Both the position numbers and the translations under genes were made by a program. Below, piece after piece: positions 1 through 6,129 of a stretch of DNA of 6,146 bases. Position 1 is the stretch's first letter, and each line of letters starts with the position of its first letter. The notes beneath the pieces are model-generated. The model worked only from the letters and a program-made list of their open reading frames with translations. It was not told the origin of the DNA and made no database searches. Location of the stretch: contig CAJPRR010000132.1 of the NCBI GenBank assembly GCA_905373085.1, positions 1 through 6,146 on the forward strand. The letters run 5' to 3'. This DNA comes from an uncultured Selenomonas sp. (GTDB taxonomy: Bacteria > Bacillota > Negativicutes > Selenomonadales > Selenomonadaceae).

Positions 1-1019
1 ACGGGCAGGAAGATGCCGCCCGGCACGCCCGAGCCGTAGCAGAAGACCGTGAAGAGGAACTTGCCGAGGAAGATGGCGAGGATCGCACCGAAGACGAGCG
101 GCTCCTGCACCATGCGGTTGACGAGGAAGTTGCCGCCCGAAAGGATCTCAGGCAGCAAGAAGCCGAGAACGCCCGCCGCGAGGAACGGAATCGCTGTGCG
201 AAGGCCGAGAGAAGGCACGAGGCGCCCCCATGTGTCAAGCGCAAGGCAGAGCACGCGGTTGAAGAGCCTGCCGAGCGCACCCGAGAATACGCCGAGCAAA
301 AAGAGCAGCAAATATGCGCCGCCGAGCGGCACGGCGGGCACGGAGCCGACGGCGAACATCGGACCGACGCCGAAGATCTCCTGCGTCACGAAGCCTGCGG
401 CGATAGCAGAGCCGAGGACGCCCATGAGCATCTGCGGCGAAAAGTTCTTCGCCAGCTCCTCGAAGGAAAAGACGAGACTCGCCAAAGGCGCGTTGAAGAT
501 GGCGGCGAAGCCCGCGCCCGCGCCCGCCGTCAAGAGGAAGCGCTCCTCGGCATGCGAACGCCCGGCCGCGCGGCTGACGCCTGCCCCCACGCAGGCGCCG
601 ATCTCCACGCTCGGGCCGCCGCGCCCAAGCGACAGTCCCGCGCCGATGCCGAGCACGACGCTGACGAACTTGCCGAAGAGCACGCGCCCCCAGCGCAGAC
701 GGCTGTCGCCGCGCAGGACGCCCTTGAGGTCAGGGATGCCGCCGCCGCCGACCATGGGGTCAAGCTGCATGAGATGCCGGACGATGACGGAGAGCGCGAG
801 GAGCGCGAGAAAATAGCCGACCGTCCAGAGCGGCGAAGCGTCGCGCAGAAAGTCGCAGAGCGCGGGGCGAAAGTGATCGGCGCTTTCCAAGAGCCAGTGA
901 TAAAGCGCGATGACCGCGCCCACGAGGACGCCGATCAGAAGCCCGTCGGCGAAGAGCCGCAGGCGAAAGCGCGCGGGCTTTTTCACATAGAGAAGCGCAC
1001 GCTCGATATTTTCCGGCAT
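1..1019 (-). CDS. ClC-family chloride channel/transporter, 3' end cut by window edge
   Basis: Integral membrane anion channel or antiporter of the ClC (voltage-gated chloride channel) family. The visible part is 339 residues from ATG at 1019. The stop lies beyond the left edge, so the last helices and the usual inner-gate tyrosine are not visible. Family landmarks in order: a first hydrophobic helix at about 24-44; GGGIP at 92-96 (family GSGIP); GRGGPSVEIGA at 132-142 (family GREGP); FNAPLASLVFSFEEL at 175-189, corresponding to the helix H region of E. coli ClcA; and GSGVPGGIFLP at 329-339, corresponding to the GGIFxP selectivity segment. The gating glutamate is Gly134 and the chloride-coordinating serine is Gly93. 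The helix H glutamate pair (187-188) is kept, Glu188 matching ClcA Glu203. By family knowledge, loss of the gating glutamate uncouples chloride from protons, so channel-like behaviour is inferred. The start is supported by GGGAGGG at 1035-1029, 9 bases upstream. The gene lies 88 bases after galM, behind a hairpin. Family assignment is very secure; mechanism is not. Confidence 0.95.
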   Translation of the reverse strand, partial: MPENIERALLYVKKPARFRLRLFADGLLIGVLVGAVIALYHWLLESADHFRPALCDFLRDASPLWTVGYFLALLALSVIVRHLMQLDPMVGGGGIPDLKGVLRGDSRLRWGRVLFGKFVSVVLGIGAGLSLGRGGPSVEIGACVGAGVSRAAGRSHAEERFLLTAGAGAGFAAIFNAPLASLVFSFEELAKNFSPQMLMGVLGSAIAAGFVTQEIFGVGPMFAVGSVPAVPLGGAYLLLFLLGVFSGALGRLFNRVLCLALDTWGRLVPSLGLRTAIPFLAAGVLGFLLPEILSGGNFLVNRMVQEPLVFGAILAIFLGKFLFTVFCYGSGVPGGIFLP

Positions 1020-1028
1020 CGTATTTTT

Positions 1029-1035
1029 CCCTCCC
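1029..1035 (-). promoter_or_regulatory. Shine-Dalgarno site of the ClC gene
   Basis: GGGAGGG on the minus strand, followed by 9 bases (AAAAATACG) and then ATG at 1019. It fixes the start of the ClC gene. It lies immediately behind the T-rich tail of the upstream hairpin, so the hairpin and this site would sit in the same leader if the transcript reads through from galM. Confidence 0.75.
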
Positions 1036-1072
1036 AAACGAAAAGCCGCGCAGCCTCAAAGGATGCGCGGCT
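1036..1072 (-). terminator. Intrinsic terminator or attenuating hairpin between galM and the ClC gene
   Basis: On the minus strand AGCCGCGCA (1072-1064) pairs perfectly with TGCGCGGCT (1052-1044). After one A/G mismatch, two more G-C pairs extend the stem, leaving a 5-base loop. The 3' arm is followed by TTT, CG, TTT (1043-1036). This has the shape of a rho-independent terminator for the minus strand, although the T tract is interrupted. On the plus strand the flank is not T-rich, so it would not act as a terminator in that direction. It lies 36 bases after the galM stop and only 16 bases before the ClC start codon, so it may be a partial terminator or a leader element of the ClC gene. Confidence 0.75.
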
Positions 1073-1107
1073 CTTGACGCTTGCTCAAAACGGCGCGCTT
1101 ATGGGCG

Positions 1108-2220
1108 TCACGCCAAGCCGAAGGCGAACACCGTCCGCGCTCGCCAATTCTTGCCCGAGCGCAAAATCGGCTGCGGGAAGTTCGCGTGATGCACGGCGTC
1201 GGGGAAGACCTGCGCTTCGAGCGTGAAGCCCGCGCGAGGAGGAAACGCCGCGCCCGCCTTGCCCGCGAGCACGCCGTCGAGGTGGTTGCCCGAGTAGAAC
1301 TGCACGCCGGGCTGCGTCGTGTAGACATGCATGTGGATGCCGGTCTTTTCAGCATAGGCGTGGGCGAGCTTGTGGAGGTTCGCGTAGTCGACGGAGCATG
1401 CGGCATCCTCGCCGAAGCCCAGTTCCTTCGCCTCTTCTTCAGCGGGCGTCCGGTCGAGCACGAAGTTGTGGTCGTAGCCGCCCGCCCAGCGCATCTGGCT
1501 GAACGGCGCGTCGATGCGTGCGCCGATCTCCCTCATCTCACGGAAGTCGAGCGGCGTATCCTCGACGAGCAGGATGCGCCCGTCGGGAATCAGCTCGTTG
1601 TCCGTCGGCGTGTACTTCTCGGCGAAGATGCGGATCTTATGATCGAGCACCGAGCCGGAGCTGAAGCCTTCGAGATTGAAATACGTATGATGCGACGGGT
1701 TGCAGATCGTATCGCCGTCCGCCTCCGCCTCATAGGAAACGACGAACTCGTTCTTCTCGGAGAGCGCATACGTCACGGCGAGCTTCAAATCGCCGGGGTA
1801 GCCGCCCTCGCCCGCAGGACTCATATAGCGAAGCGCAAGCGCCCCATCCTTTTCCTCCGCCGTCCAGACCTTCTTGTCGTAGCCGCCCAAAGAGCCGCCG
1901 TGCAGGTGATTCCTGCCCTCGTTGCATTCCAAGACGTACCTCTCATCGTCGATCGGCAAATCGCCGAAAGCGATGCGCCCCGCCGAGCGCCCGACGATCG
2001 CGCCGAAATACTTGTCGTCCGCCTCGTAGCCCTTGAGATCGTCGTAGCCGAGTGCCACGTCGATGCCCTTGCCCTCTCTGTCGGGCACGACGAGCGACTG
2101 AACGCGCGCACCGTAGTCCATGACGCGAACCCTCATGCCGCTGCCGTTCTCCAACGTATAAAGCGTGATGAGCCTGCCGTTTCTAAGCTCGCCGAACGCT
2201 TCCTTCGTGATCTTCGCCAT
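1108..2220 (-). CDS. galM: Aldose 1-epimerase (mutarotase)
   Basis: Cytoplasmic enzyme that interconverts the alpha and beta anomers of aldohexoses such as galactose and glucose, feeding the Leloir pathway. The protein has 370 residues, close to the usual family length. Motifs in order: FGAIVGRSAGRIAFG at 72-86 (family GRxANRI, with Gly in place of the usual Asn at 81); LHGG at 106-109 with His107; NPSHHTYFNLEG at 174-185 with the presumed catalytic acid His178; YDHNFVLD at 249-256 with the substrate-binding Asp250; TTQPGVQFYSGN at 301-312; and GFTLEAQVFPDAVHHANFP at 331-349 with the presumed catalytic base Glu335. All active-site residues recognised for the family are present, so it should be active. 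There is no signal peptide. The ATG start is 6 bases after the stop of the c-di-GMP regulator and has a good ribosome site, so it is the second gene of a two-gene operon. No other galactose gene is visible. Identification is very secure; the sugar used in vivo is unknown. Confidence 0.97.
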   Translation of the reverse strand: MAKITKEAFGELRNGRLITLYTLENGSGMRVRVMDYGARVQSLVVPDREGKGIDVALGYDDLKGYEADDKYFGAIVGRSAGRIAFGDLPIDDERYVLECNEGRNHLHGGSLGGYDKKVWTAEEKDGALALRYMSPAGEGGYPGDLKLAVTYALSEKNEFVVSYEAEADGDTICNPSHHTYFNLEGFSSGSVLDHKIRIFAEKYTPTDNELIPDGRILLVEDTPLDFREMREIGARIDAPFSQMRWAGGYDHNFVLDRTPAEEEAKELGFGEDAACSVDYANLHKLAHAYAEKTGIHMHVYTTQPGVQFYSGNHLDGVLAGKAGAAFPPRAGFTLEAQVFPDAVHHANFPQPILRSGKNWRARTVFAFGLA

Positions 2221-2226
2221 CTGCTA

Positions 2227-3930
2227 TCACCTCACTGCTTCTTTCTCTATGAGTGCCGTAAAATCCTCCCTCGCCATGGGCTTTGCAAAATAATATCCTT
2301 GAATCTTGTCGCAGTCAATGCCGGCCAGGAAATCGATCTGCGCCTTCGTCTCCACGCCTTCGACGACAACATCCATCTTGAGGTCGCCCGCCATCTCGAC
2401 GACGCGCCGCAAGATCGCGGGCGCACGCTCAGATTCTTCGAGATTCTGCACGAATTCCATATCAATTTTCAGAATGTCGACCGTCACGTTCTTGAGCATG
2501 TTGAGCGAGCTGTAGCCGCTGCCGAAATCGTCCATGAGGATCGTCAGTCCGATCTCCCGCAGTTTCTCCAGAACGCTCAAGAGCTGCGTCGGATTGTCCG
2601 TATAGGCGGACTCCGTGATCTCAAGGCGCAGGAGCGCGGGATCAAGCCCGTACTTGTGCAGAAGACCCACGACCGTCTCGCAGAAATCGCTGTCGTAGAA
2701 ATTCAGTCGCGAGACGTTGACAGAGACGGGCACGACGGGAAGTCCCGCGCGGATGCGCTCGGAGAGCATGCGGCAGACCTCCTCCCACGCGAAGCGGTCG
2801 AGGCGCACGACGAAGCCGTTGCGCTCGAAGAGCGGCACGAAGCGCACGGGCGGAATGACGCCCCGCTTCGGATGCCGCCAGCGCACGAGCGCCTCAGCGC
2901 TGACGGCGCGTCCCTTCCGGATGCTGTAGATCGGCTGGTAGTACACGCAGAACTGCCCCGCAGAGAGCGCCTGCTCCATCTCGCGGAGCAGCATCTGCTC
3001 TTCAAGCAGCTTCTCGCGCATCTTCTCGTCGTAGTAAGCGTAACGCTTCTTGTACAGCCCCTTGACCGTGTTGAGCGCCATGTGGGCGCGGTCGCACATC
3101 TGATTGACGGGCACCAAGACATCGTCAACCGGATAGACGCCCGCATAAAAGAGGATGTTGTTCTTGACGCCGAGGGAAAAGATCGCACTGTCTATGCCTT
3201 CGAGCAGGATGTCGATGTCGAGCATGTCCTCGGGCATGCAGATGGCGAAATGGTCGGCTTCCATGTGCGCCGCGACGCCGATGCCCTCGGTGATCGTCTT
3301 GAAATAAGCCCCAGCCGTCTTCAAGATCAGATTTCCCGTCTCGACATGGAAGAGATCGTTGACGATCTTGAAGCAGTTGATGTCGAAATATACGATATCG
3401 TAGTGCACGCTGCGATTCTGCTGCAGAAGCTCGGCCGTCTTCTCGTAGAAAGCCTCACGATTGTAGGCGCCCGTCAATGCGTCGGTCTCAAGGTAGTGAC
3501 GCATCTCCAAGATCTGCCGCTCGCGCGCCGCCTGCTCAAGCTTGCGCCATTCGTTCTCCATGCGCGCCATGACGTTCTTCACGCGGCAGCGCACAATCGT
3601 AGGATTGTACGGCTTCGTGATGAAGTCCGCCGCGCCCATCTCCATCGCACGCACCTCGACGGCACGCTCGCTCTGCGCCGTCGTGACGATGACGGGAATC
3701 GCCGACAGACGCTCGTCGCGCTTCAAGCGGGCGAGCAGGCCAAAGCCGTCCGCCCCCGGCATCACGAGATCGAGCAGGATGATGTCGACGGTCTTTTCCG
3801 CGAGCAGCGCCATCATCTCGCTGCCGTCCGCCGCCTCCAGAAGCTCGTATTCCGCCTTGAAAAATTGCGCGAGAATGGCACGATGCATCTTTGCATCGTC
3901 CACGATCAGCATCACAGGGTTCTTTTCCAT
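2227..3930 (-). CDS. Response regulator with REC, degenerate GGDEF and EAL domains; predicted c-di-GMP phosphodiesterase
   Basis: Cytoplasmic two-component regulator predicted to hydrolyse cyclic di-GMP, with output controlled by phosphorylation. It has 567 residues counted from ATG at 3930. The REC domain (about 5-122) has the acidic pair Asp11-Asp12, phospho-acceptor Asp54 in LLDLVMPG, Thr84 and Lys106 (TKPYNP). A helical linker at 123-147 leads to the GGDEF domain (about 148-305), with LTGAYNR at 152-158 and FDINCFK at 182-188. Its signature, however, reads EADHF at 224-228, and no RxxD inhibitory site precedes it, so cyclase activity is unlikely. The EAL domain (about 315-560) keeps AEALVRWRHP with Glu346, Asn405, Glu437 (EITES), Asp467-Asp468 (DDFGSGYSSL), Lys488 (LKID), Glu524 (EGVET) and Gln544 (QGYYFAKP), the full metal-binding and catalytic set. 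ATG 3930 is preferred over an in-frame GTG at 4008 because the GTG falls against a candidate -10 box and adds residues unlike a REC domain. No sensor kinase is visible nearby. Confidence 0.95.
   Translation of the reverse strand: MEKNPVMLIVDDAKMHRAILAQFFKAEYELLEAADGSEMMALLAEKTVDIILLDLVMPGADGFGLLARLKRDERLSAIPVIVTTAQSERAVEVRAMEMGAADFITKPYNPTIVRCRVKNVMARMENEWRKLEQAARERQILEMRHYLETDALTGAYNREAFYEKTAELLQQNRSVHYDIVYFDINCFKIVNDLFHVETGNLILKTAGAYFKTITEGIGVAAHMEADHFAICMPEDMLDIDILLEGIDSAIFSLGVKNNILFYAGVYPVDDVLVPVNQMCDRAHMALNTVKGLYKKRYAYYDEKMREKLLEEQMLLREMEQALSAGQFCVYYQPIYSIRKGRAVSAEALVRWRHPKRGVIPPVRFVPLFERNGFVVRLDRFAWEEVCRMLSERIRAGLPVVPVSVNVSRLNFYDSDFCETVVGLLHKYGLDPALLRLEITESAYTDNPTQLLSVLEKLREIGLTILMDDFGSGYSSLNMLKNVTVDILKIDMEFVQNLEESERAPAILRRVVEMAGDLKMDVVVEGVETKAQIDFLAGIDCDKIQGYYFAKPMAREDFTALIEKEAVR
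2229..2235 (-). promoter_or_regulatory. galM ribosome-binding site overlapping the end of the upstream gene
   Basis: TGAGGTG on the minus strand, then GATAGCAG-type spacing of 8 bases to the galM ATG at 2220. The site overlaps the last codons and stop (TGA, 2229-2227) of the REC-GGDEF-EAL gene. With only 6 bases between stop and start, this indicates co-transcription and probably translational coupling. Confidence 0.8.
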
Positions 3931-3980
3931 AAGACTACCTTTCCTGTCATAAAGAGCCGCTGATTCCTCAACGTTTCCAT
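3912..3980 (-). CDS. Possible 22-codon leader ORF overlapping the response regulator start
   Basis: An ATG at 3980, preceded by AGAAAGGA (3993-3986), opens a 22-residue frame beginning METLRNQRLF and ending in TGA at 3914-3912. It overlaps the first 19 bases of the regulator gene in another frame. Its TGA forms TGATG with the in-frame ATG of regulator residue 7, a typical arrangement for translational coupling. I recognise no homology in the peptide and no run of a single amino acid suggesting classical attenuation. Against it: the candidate promoter would start transcription near 3992, leaving almost no leader before this ribosome site. It may be a chance frame. Confidence 0.25.
   Translation of the reverse strand: METLRNQRLFMTGKVVLWKRTL
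3938..3945 (-). promoter_or_regulatory. Shine-Dalgarno site deciding the response regulator start
   Basis: AGGAAAGG on the minus strand, 7 bases before ATG at 3930. It supports this start over the longer GTG-initiated frame, whose GTG at 4008 lacks a comparable purine-rich site (the bases just upstream are TTCTTGCTTT). Confidence 0.75.
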
Positions 3981-3998
3981 AGGAATCCTTTCTCTTAT

Positions 3999-4026
3999 AT
4001 TCTATCACAAAGCAAGAATAAGTAAA
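3999..4026 (-). promoter_or_regulatory. Candidate sigma-70/sigma-A promoter for the regulator-galM operon
   Basis: Minus strand TTTACT (4026-4021) as the -35, a 16-base spacer, then TAGAAT (4004-3999) as the -10, which matches TATAAT at five of six positions. The -35 match is weaker (four of six) and the spacer is slightly short. The sequence upstream (4050-4030) is very rich in A and T, unlike the GC-rich genes around it, as expected of a promoter. Predicted transcription start is near 3992, leaving a leader of about 60 bases before ATG 3930. Confidence 0.5.
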
Positions 4027-4036
4027 AGGTCTTATT
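4017..4036. repeat. Short inverted repeat over the -35 region
   Basis: AATAAG and CTTATT (minus-strand 4036-4031 and 4022-4017) are perfect 6-base inverted arms separated by 8 bases. The right arm overlaps the candidate -35 box. The spacing would suit a dimeric repressor, but the arms are short and lie in AT-rich DNA, so a chance match is possible. There is no evidence here about which protein would bind. Confidence 0.3.
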
Positions 4037-4066
4037 TTTTATTTTGATAGTGCAAAAGACAGGGAC

Positions 4067-4102
4067 AAAAGAGGGGGCAAGTCGGTCAACCTACCCTCTC
4101 TT
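4067..4102 (-). terminator. Probable intrinsic terminator after the penicillin-binding protein gene
   Basis: Beginning just after the TGA of the PBP gene, AAGAGAGGG (4102-4094) can pair with CCCTCTTTT (4075-4067), nine pairs including one G-T wobble. The inner bases can extend the stem, with wobbles and a small bulge, to a GACC loop. The Ts lie partly in the 3' arm and continue as TTTTGTCCCTGTCTTTT. This would separate the PBP transcript from the regulator operon. It is weaker than the hairpin after galM because the T tract is interrupted and the stem is imperfect. Confidence 0.5.
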
Positions 4103-6115
4103 TCATGGTGAAAAGACGACCGTGACCGTCTCCCCCGGATCGATGACGCTGTAGGCGGGGGCGCTCTGGTAGCTCGCCCTGCCCGATCCTTCGGCTTCGA
4201 GCGTCACGCCGATCTCAGCGAGCTTCTCCGCCGCCTCGCGGATCGTCATTCCGTCGAGATCGGGCATGACGACCTTGCCGCTCGGCACGACGTCGGGCAG
4301 GCGCGGCTTCTTCTTCGGCGGCGCCTGCGCTTCCTTCTGCGCACGCTTTTCGTCCATCTCGACAAAGGGATCGGTCGACGGCTCGATGTGCAGGTAGCGG
4401 AAGATCTGAGAGAATATCTCTCCTGCAACGGGCGCCGCGATCTGTCCGCCGTAGAAGTTGCCGCCCGTCGGATCGTCGAGGATGACGAGCACGACGACCT
4501 GCGGATCATCGACGGGCGCGAAGCCGCAGAACGACGCGATGTAATGGCCGTCCATGTAGCCCGCGCCGTTCGGGCGGATCTTCTGCGCCGTGCCCGTCTT
4601 GCCGCCGATGCGGTAGCCCTTAACCTGCGCCTTCTGTCCGCCGCCCGCCGCGACGACCTGCTCCAAAAGCCCGACGAGCGTCTTCGTCGTCGCCGACTGC
4701 AGCACGCGGCGCACCTCGTCGCGCTTCGTCTGCAGATAGAGAGAGCCGTCGGCGTTGTGGATCTCCTTGACGATGTGCGGCTTCAAGAGGACGCCGTCGT
4801 TGGCGATCGCCGCCATCGCTGCTGCGAGCTGCAAAGGCGTCACGGCGATGCTCTGGCCGATCGCCATCGTCGCCATGTCTGAATCGCGCATGTTCTCCGG
4901 ATCGAAGAGGATGCCGCCCTCCTCCGCCGGAAGCTCCACGCCCGTCGGCTCGCCGAAGCCGAAGAGCTTCGCATACTTCGTGAGCCTTTCGGCGCCGAGG
5001 TCGAGTCCGACGAGCGCGAATCCCGTGTTGAGCGAGTTCTTGACGACGTCGGTGAACGTCACCGTGCCGAAGCTCTCGCCGTTCCAATTCTGTATGCGTC
5101 TGCCCGAGACCATGACGTAGCCGGGATCGACGAAGATCTGGTTCGGCGTGACGATCTTCTCTTCGAGCGCCGCGCCCGCCACGACGGACTTGAAGGTAGA
5201 TCCCGGCTCATAGATCGAGGAGACGGCGAGATTCTTCCACGTCTCGCTCGAATACTTGCCGAACTCGTTCGGGTTGTACGAAGGGCGCATGGCGAGCGCG
5301 AGAATGCTGCCCGTCTTGGGATCCATGACGATCGCCGTCGCGTGCTGCGGCGCGTTCTCCGCCATCGCACGGTCCAGCTGCTGCTCCACGATGAACTGAA
5401 TGTTGCTGTCGATCGTCAGCGTCACCGTCTTGCAGCGGTCGCCCGTATACGCGTCCGGCATAAAGAGCGAGCTTAAGATCGGGCGGCTCTTCATGTCCGT
5501 CAAGATGAAATTTTCCTCCTCGACTCCCTTGATCAAGCCGTCGAACTGCTGCTCGATGCCGTCGAGTCCCTTGTCGTCCGTGCCGACGAAGCCCAGGACA
5601 TTCGCCGCGAGCACGTTGTTCGGATAGTAGCGCTTCGCCTCCTCGCGAAACCCCAGGCAGTCGCCGTACGACTTCTCGCGGATGAGCGCCTTCACGGCGT
5701 CCGACATGTACGGCTCCATGCGGCGCTTGACCCAGACGAAGCCGCCGCCCTGATCGATGTCTTCGAGGATGTCCGCCTCGCTGAGTCCCACGATCGGCGC
5801 GAGGTCGGCGGCAAGCTGCGCCGCATCCCCCACATGGCTCGCGTCGACGAAGAGCGACTGCGTCATCGAGGAGACGGCAAGCTCCCTGCCGTTCGCATCG
5901 AGGATCGCGCCGCGCGGCGACTGCGCTACGCGCTCCTCCCCCGACTGCATGCGCACGCGCTCCGACATCTCCGCTCCCTTGACGATCTGCACCCAGCCGT
6001 AGCGGCAGAGCGTCAAAAAGAACAGAGCGAGCACCAAGAGCACCGCGATCTGCACGTTGTCGCGCACGCGCCGCCTGCGCTTTTTGACGCGCTCCGCCTT
6101 ATTTTTCACGTTCAA
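4103..6115 (-). CDS. Class B penicillin-binding protein (FtsI/SpoVD type) with C-terminal PASTA domain
   Basis: Membrane-anchored D,D-transpeptidase that cross-links peptidoglycan, most likely with a SEDS glycosyltransferase during division or elongation. It has 670 residues. A very basic cytoplasmic tail (KKRRRRVR, 11-18) precedes one membrane helix at about 21-36, placing the rest outside. The PBP dimerisation/pedestal domain spans about 65-225 (SPRGAILDANGRELA at 66-80). The transpeptidase domain starts near 235 and carries all three active-site motifs: S306-T-F-K309 in EPGSTFK, S361-L-N363, and K506-T507-G508 in GGKTGTAQK. A Lys/Pro/Ala-rich linker (588-610) leads to one PASTA domain (about 612-669). 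The chosen start is a TTG at 6115 with AAGGGG 8 bases upstream. The frame stays open to the window edge without another start codon, so an earlier start outside is possible. FtsI/SpoVD genes of this type often sit in the division-cell wall cluster before murE, but murE does not follow here. FtsI, SpoVD and elongation PBP2 roles cannot be separated from this sequence alone. Confidence 0.95.
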   Translation of the reverse strand: MNVKNKAERVKKRRRRVRDNVQIAVLLVLALFFLTLCRYGWVQIVKGAEMSERVRMQSGEERVAQSPRGAILDANGRELAVSSMTQSLFVDASHVGDAAQLAADLAPIVGLSEADILEDIDQGGGFVWVKRRMEPYMSDAVKALIREKSYGDCLGFREEAKRYYPNNVLAANVLGFVGTDDKGLDGIEQQFDGLIKGVEEENFILTDMKSRPILSSLFMPDAYTGDRCKTVTLTIDSNIQFIVEQQLDRAMAENAPQHATAIVMDPKTGSILALAMRPSYNPNEFGKYSSETWKNLAVSSIYEPGSTFKSVVAGAALEEKIVTPNQIFVDPGYVMVSGRRIQNWNGESFGTVTFTDVVKNSLNTGFALVGLDLGAERLTKYAKLFGFGEPTGVELPAEEGGILFDPENMRDSDMATMAIGQSIAVTPLQLAAAMAAIANDGVLLKPHIVKEIHNADGSLYLQTKRDEVRRVLQSATTKTLVGLLEQVVAAGGGQKAQVKGYRIGGKTGTAQKIRPNGAGYMDGHYIASFCGFAPVDDPQVVVLVILDDPTGGNFYGGQIAAPVAGEIFSQIFRYLHIEPSTDPFVEMDEKRAQKEAQAPPKKKPRLPDVVPSGKVVMPDLDGMTIREAAEKLAEIGVTLEAEGSGRASYQSAPAYSVIDPGETVTVVFSP

Positions 6116-6123
6116 GCTGAAAA

Positions 6124-6129
6124 CCCCTT
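6124..6129 (-). promoter_or_regulatory. Ribosome-binding site supporting the TTG start of the PBP gene
   Basis: AAGGGG on the minus strand, then TTTTCAGC (8 bases), then TTG at 6115. The spacing is near optimal and favours TTG over the in-frame GTG two codons further in (6109). Minus-strand TAG at 6146-6144 is in another frame and could be the stop of an upstream gene, which would suit an operon, but only 31 bases are visible. Confidence 0.6.

Noticed and set aside
49..816. A 255-codon plus-strand frame, and an overlapping 224-codon frame at 552-1226
   Set aside because: Both lie antisense to the ClC gene. Their translations are low-complexity (Arg, Pro, Ser, Ala) and lack domains, and the minus-strand ClC motifs are unmistakable.
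1081..3963. A 960-codon open frame on the plus strand antisense to galM and the regulator
   Set aside because: Its codons are fixed by the opposite-strand genes, which show complete catalytic motifs for two known families. The translation has no recognisable domain and is rich in Arg, His, Leu and Val, as expected of an antisense shadow in GC-rich DNA. It also runs through the intergenic junction and has no convincing ribosome site.
3931..4008. Longer GTG-started form of the response regulator (593 residues)
   Set aside because: The GTG adjoins the candidate -10 box and lacks a ribosome site. The 26 extra residues do not resemble a REC N-terminus, whereas ATG 3930 has AGGAAAGG at 7 bases.
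4388..4882. Plus-strand frame of 164 codons inside the PBP gene
   Set aside because: Antisense shadow of the transpeptidase domain. It has no motif and no ribosome site, and reflects GC-rich third positions.
4620..5087. Minus-strand 155-codon frame overlapping the PBP gene in another frame
   Set aside because: The translation is arginine-rich and motif-free. It is a frame-shifted shadow of the transpeptidase domain.
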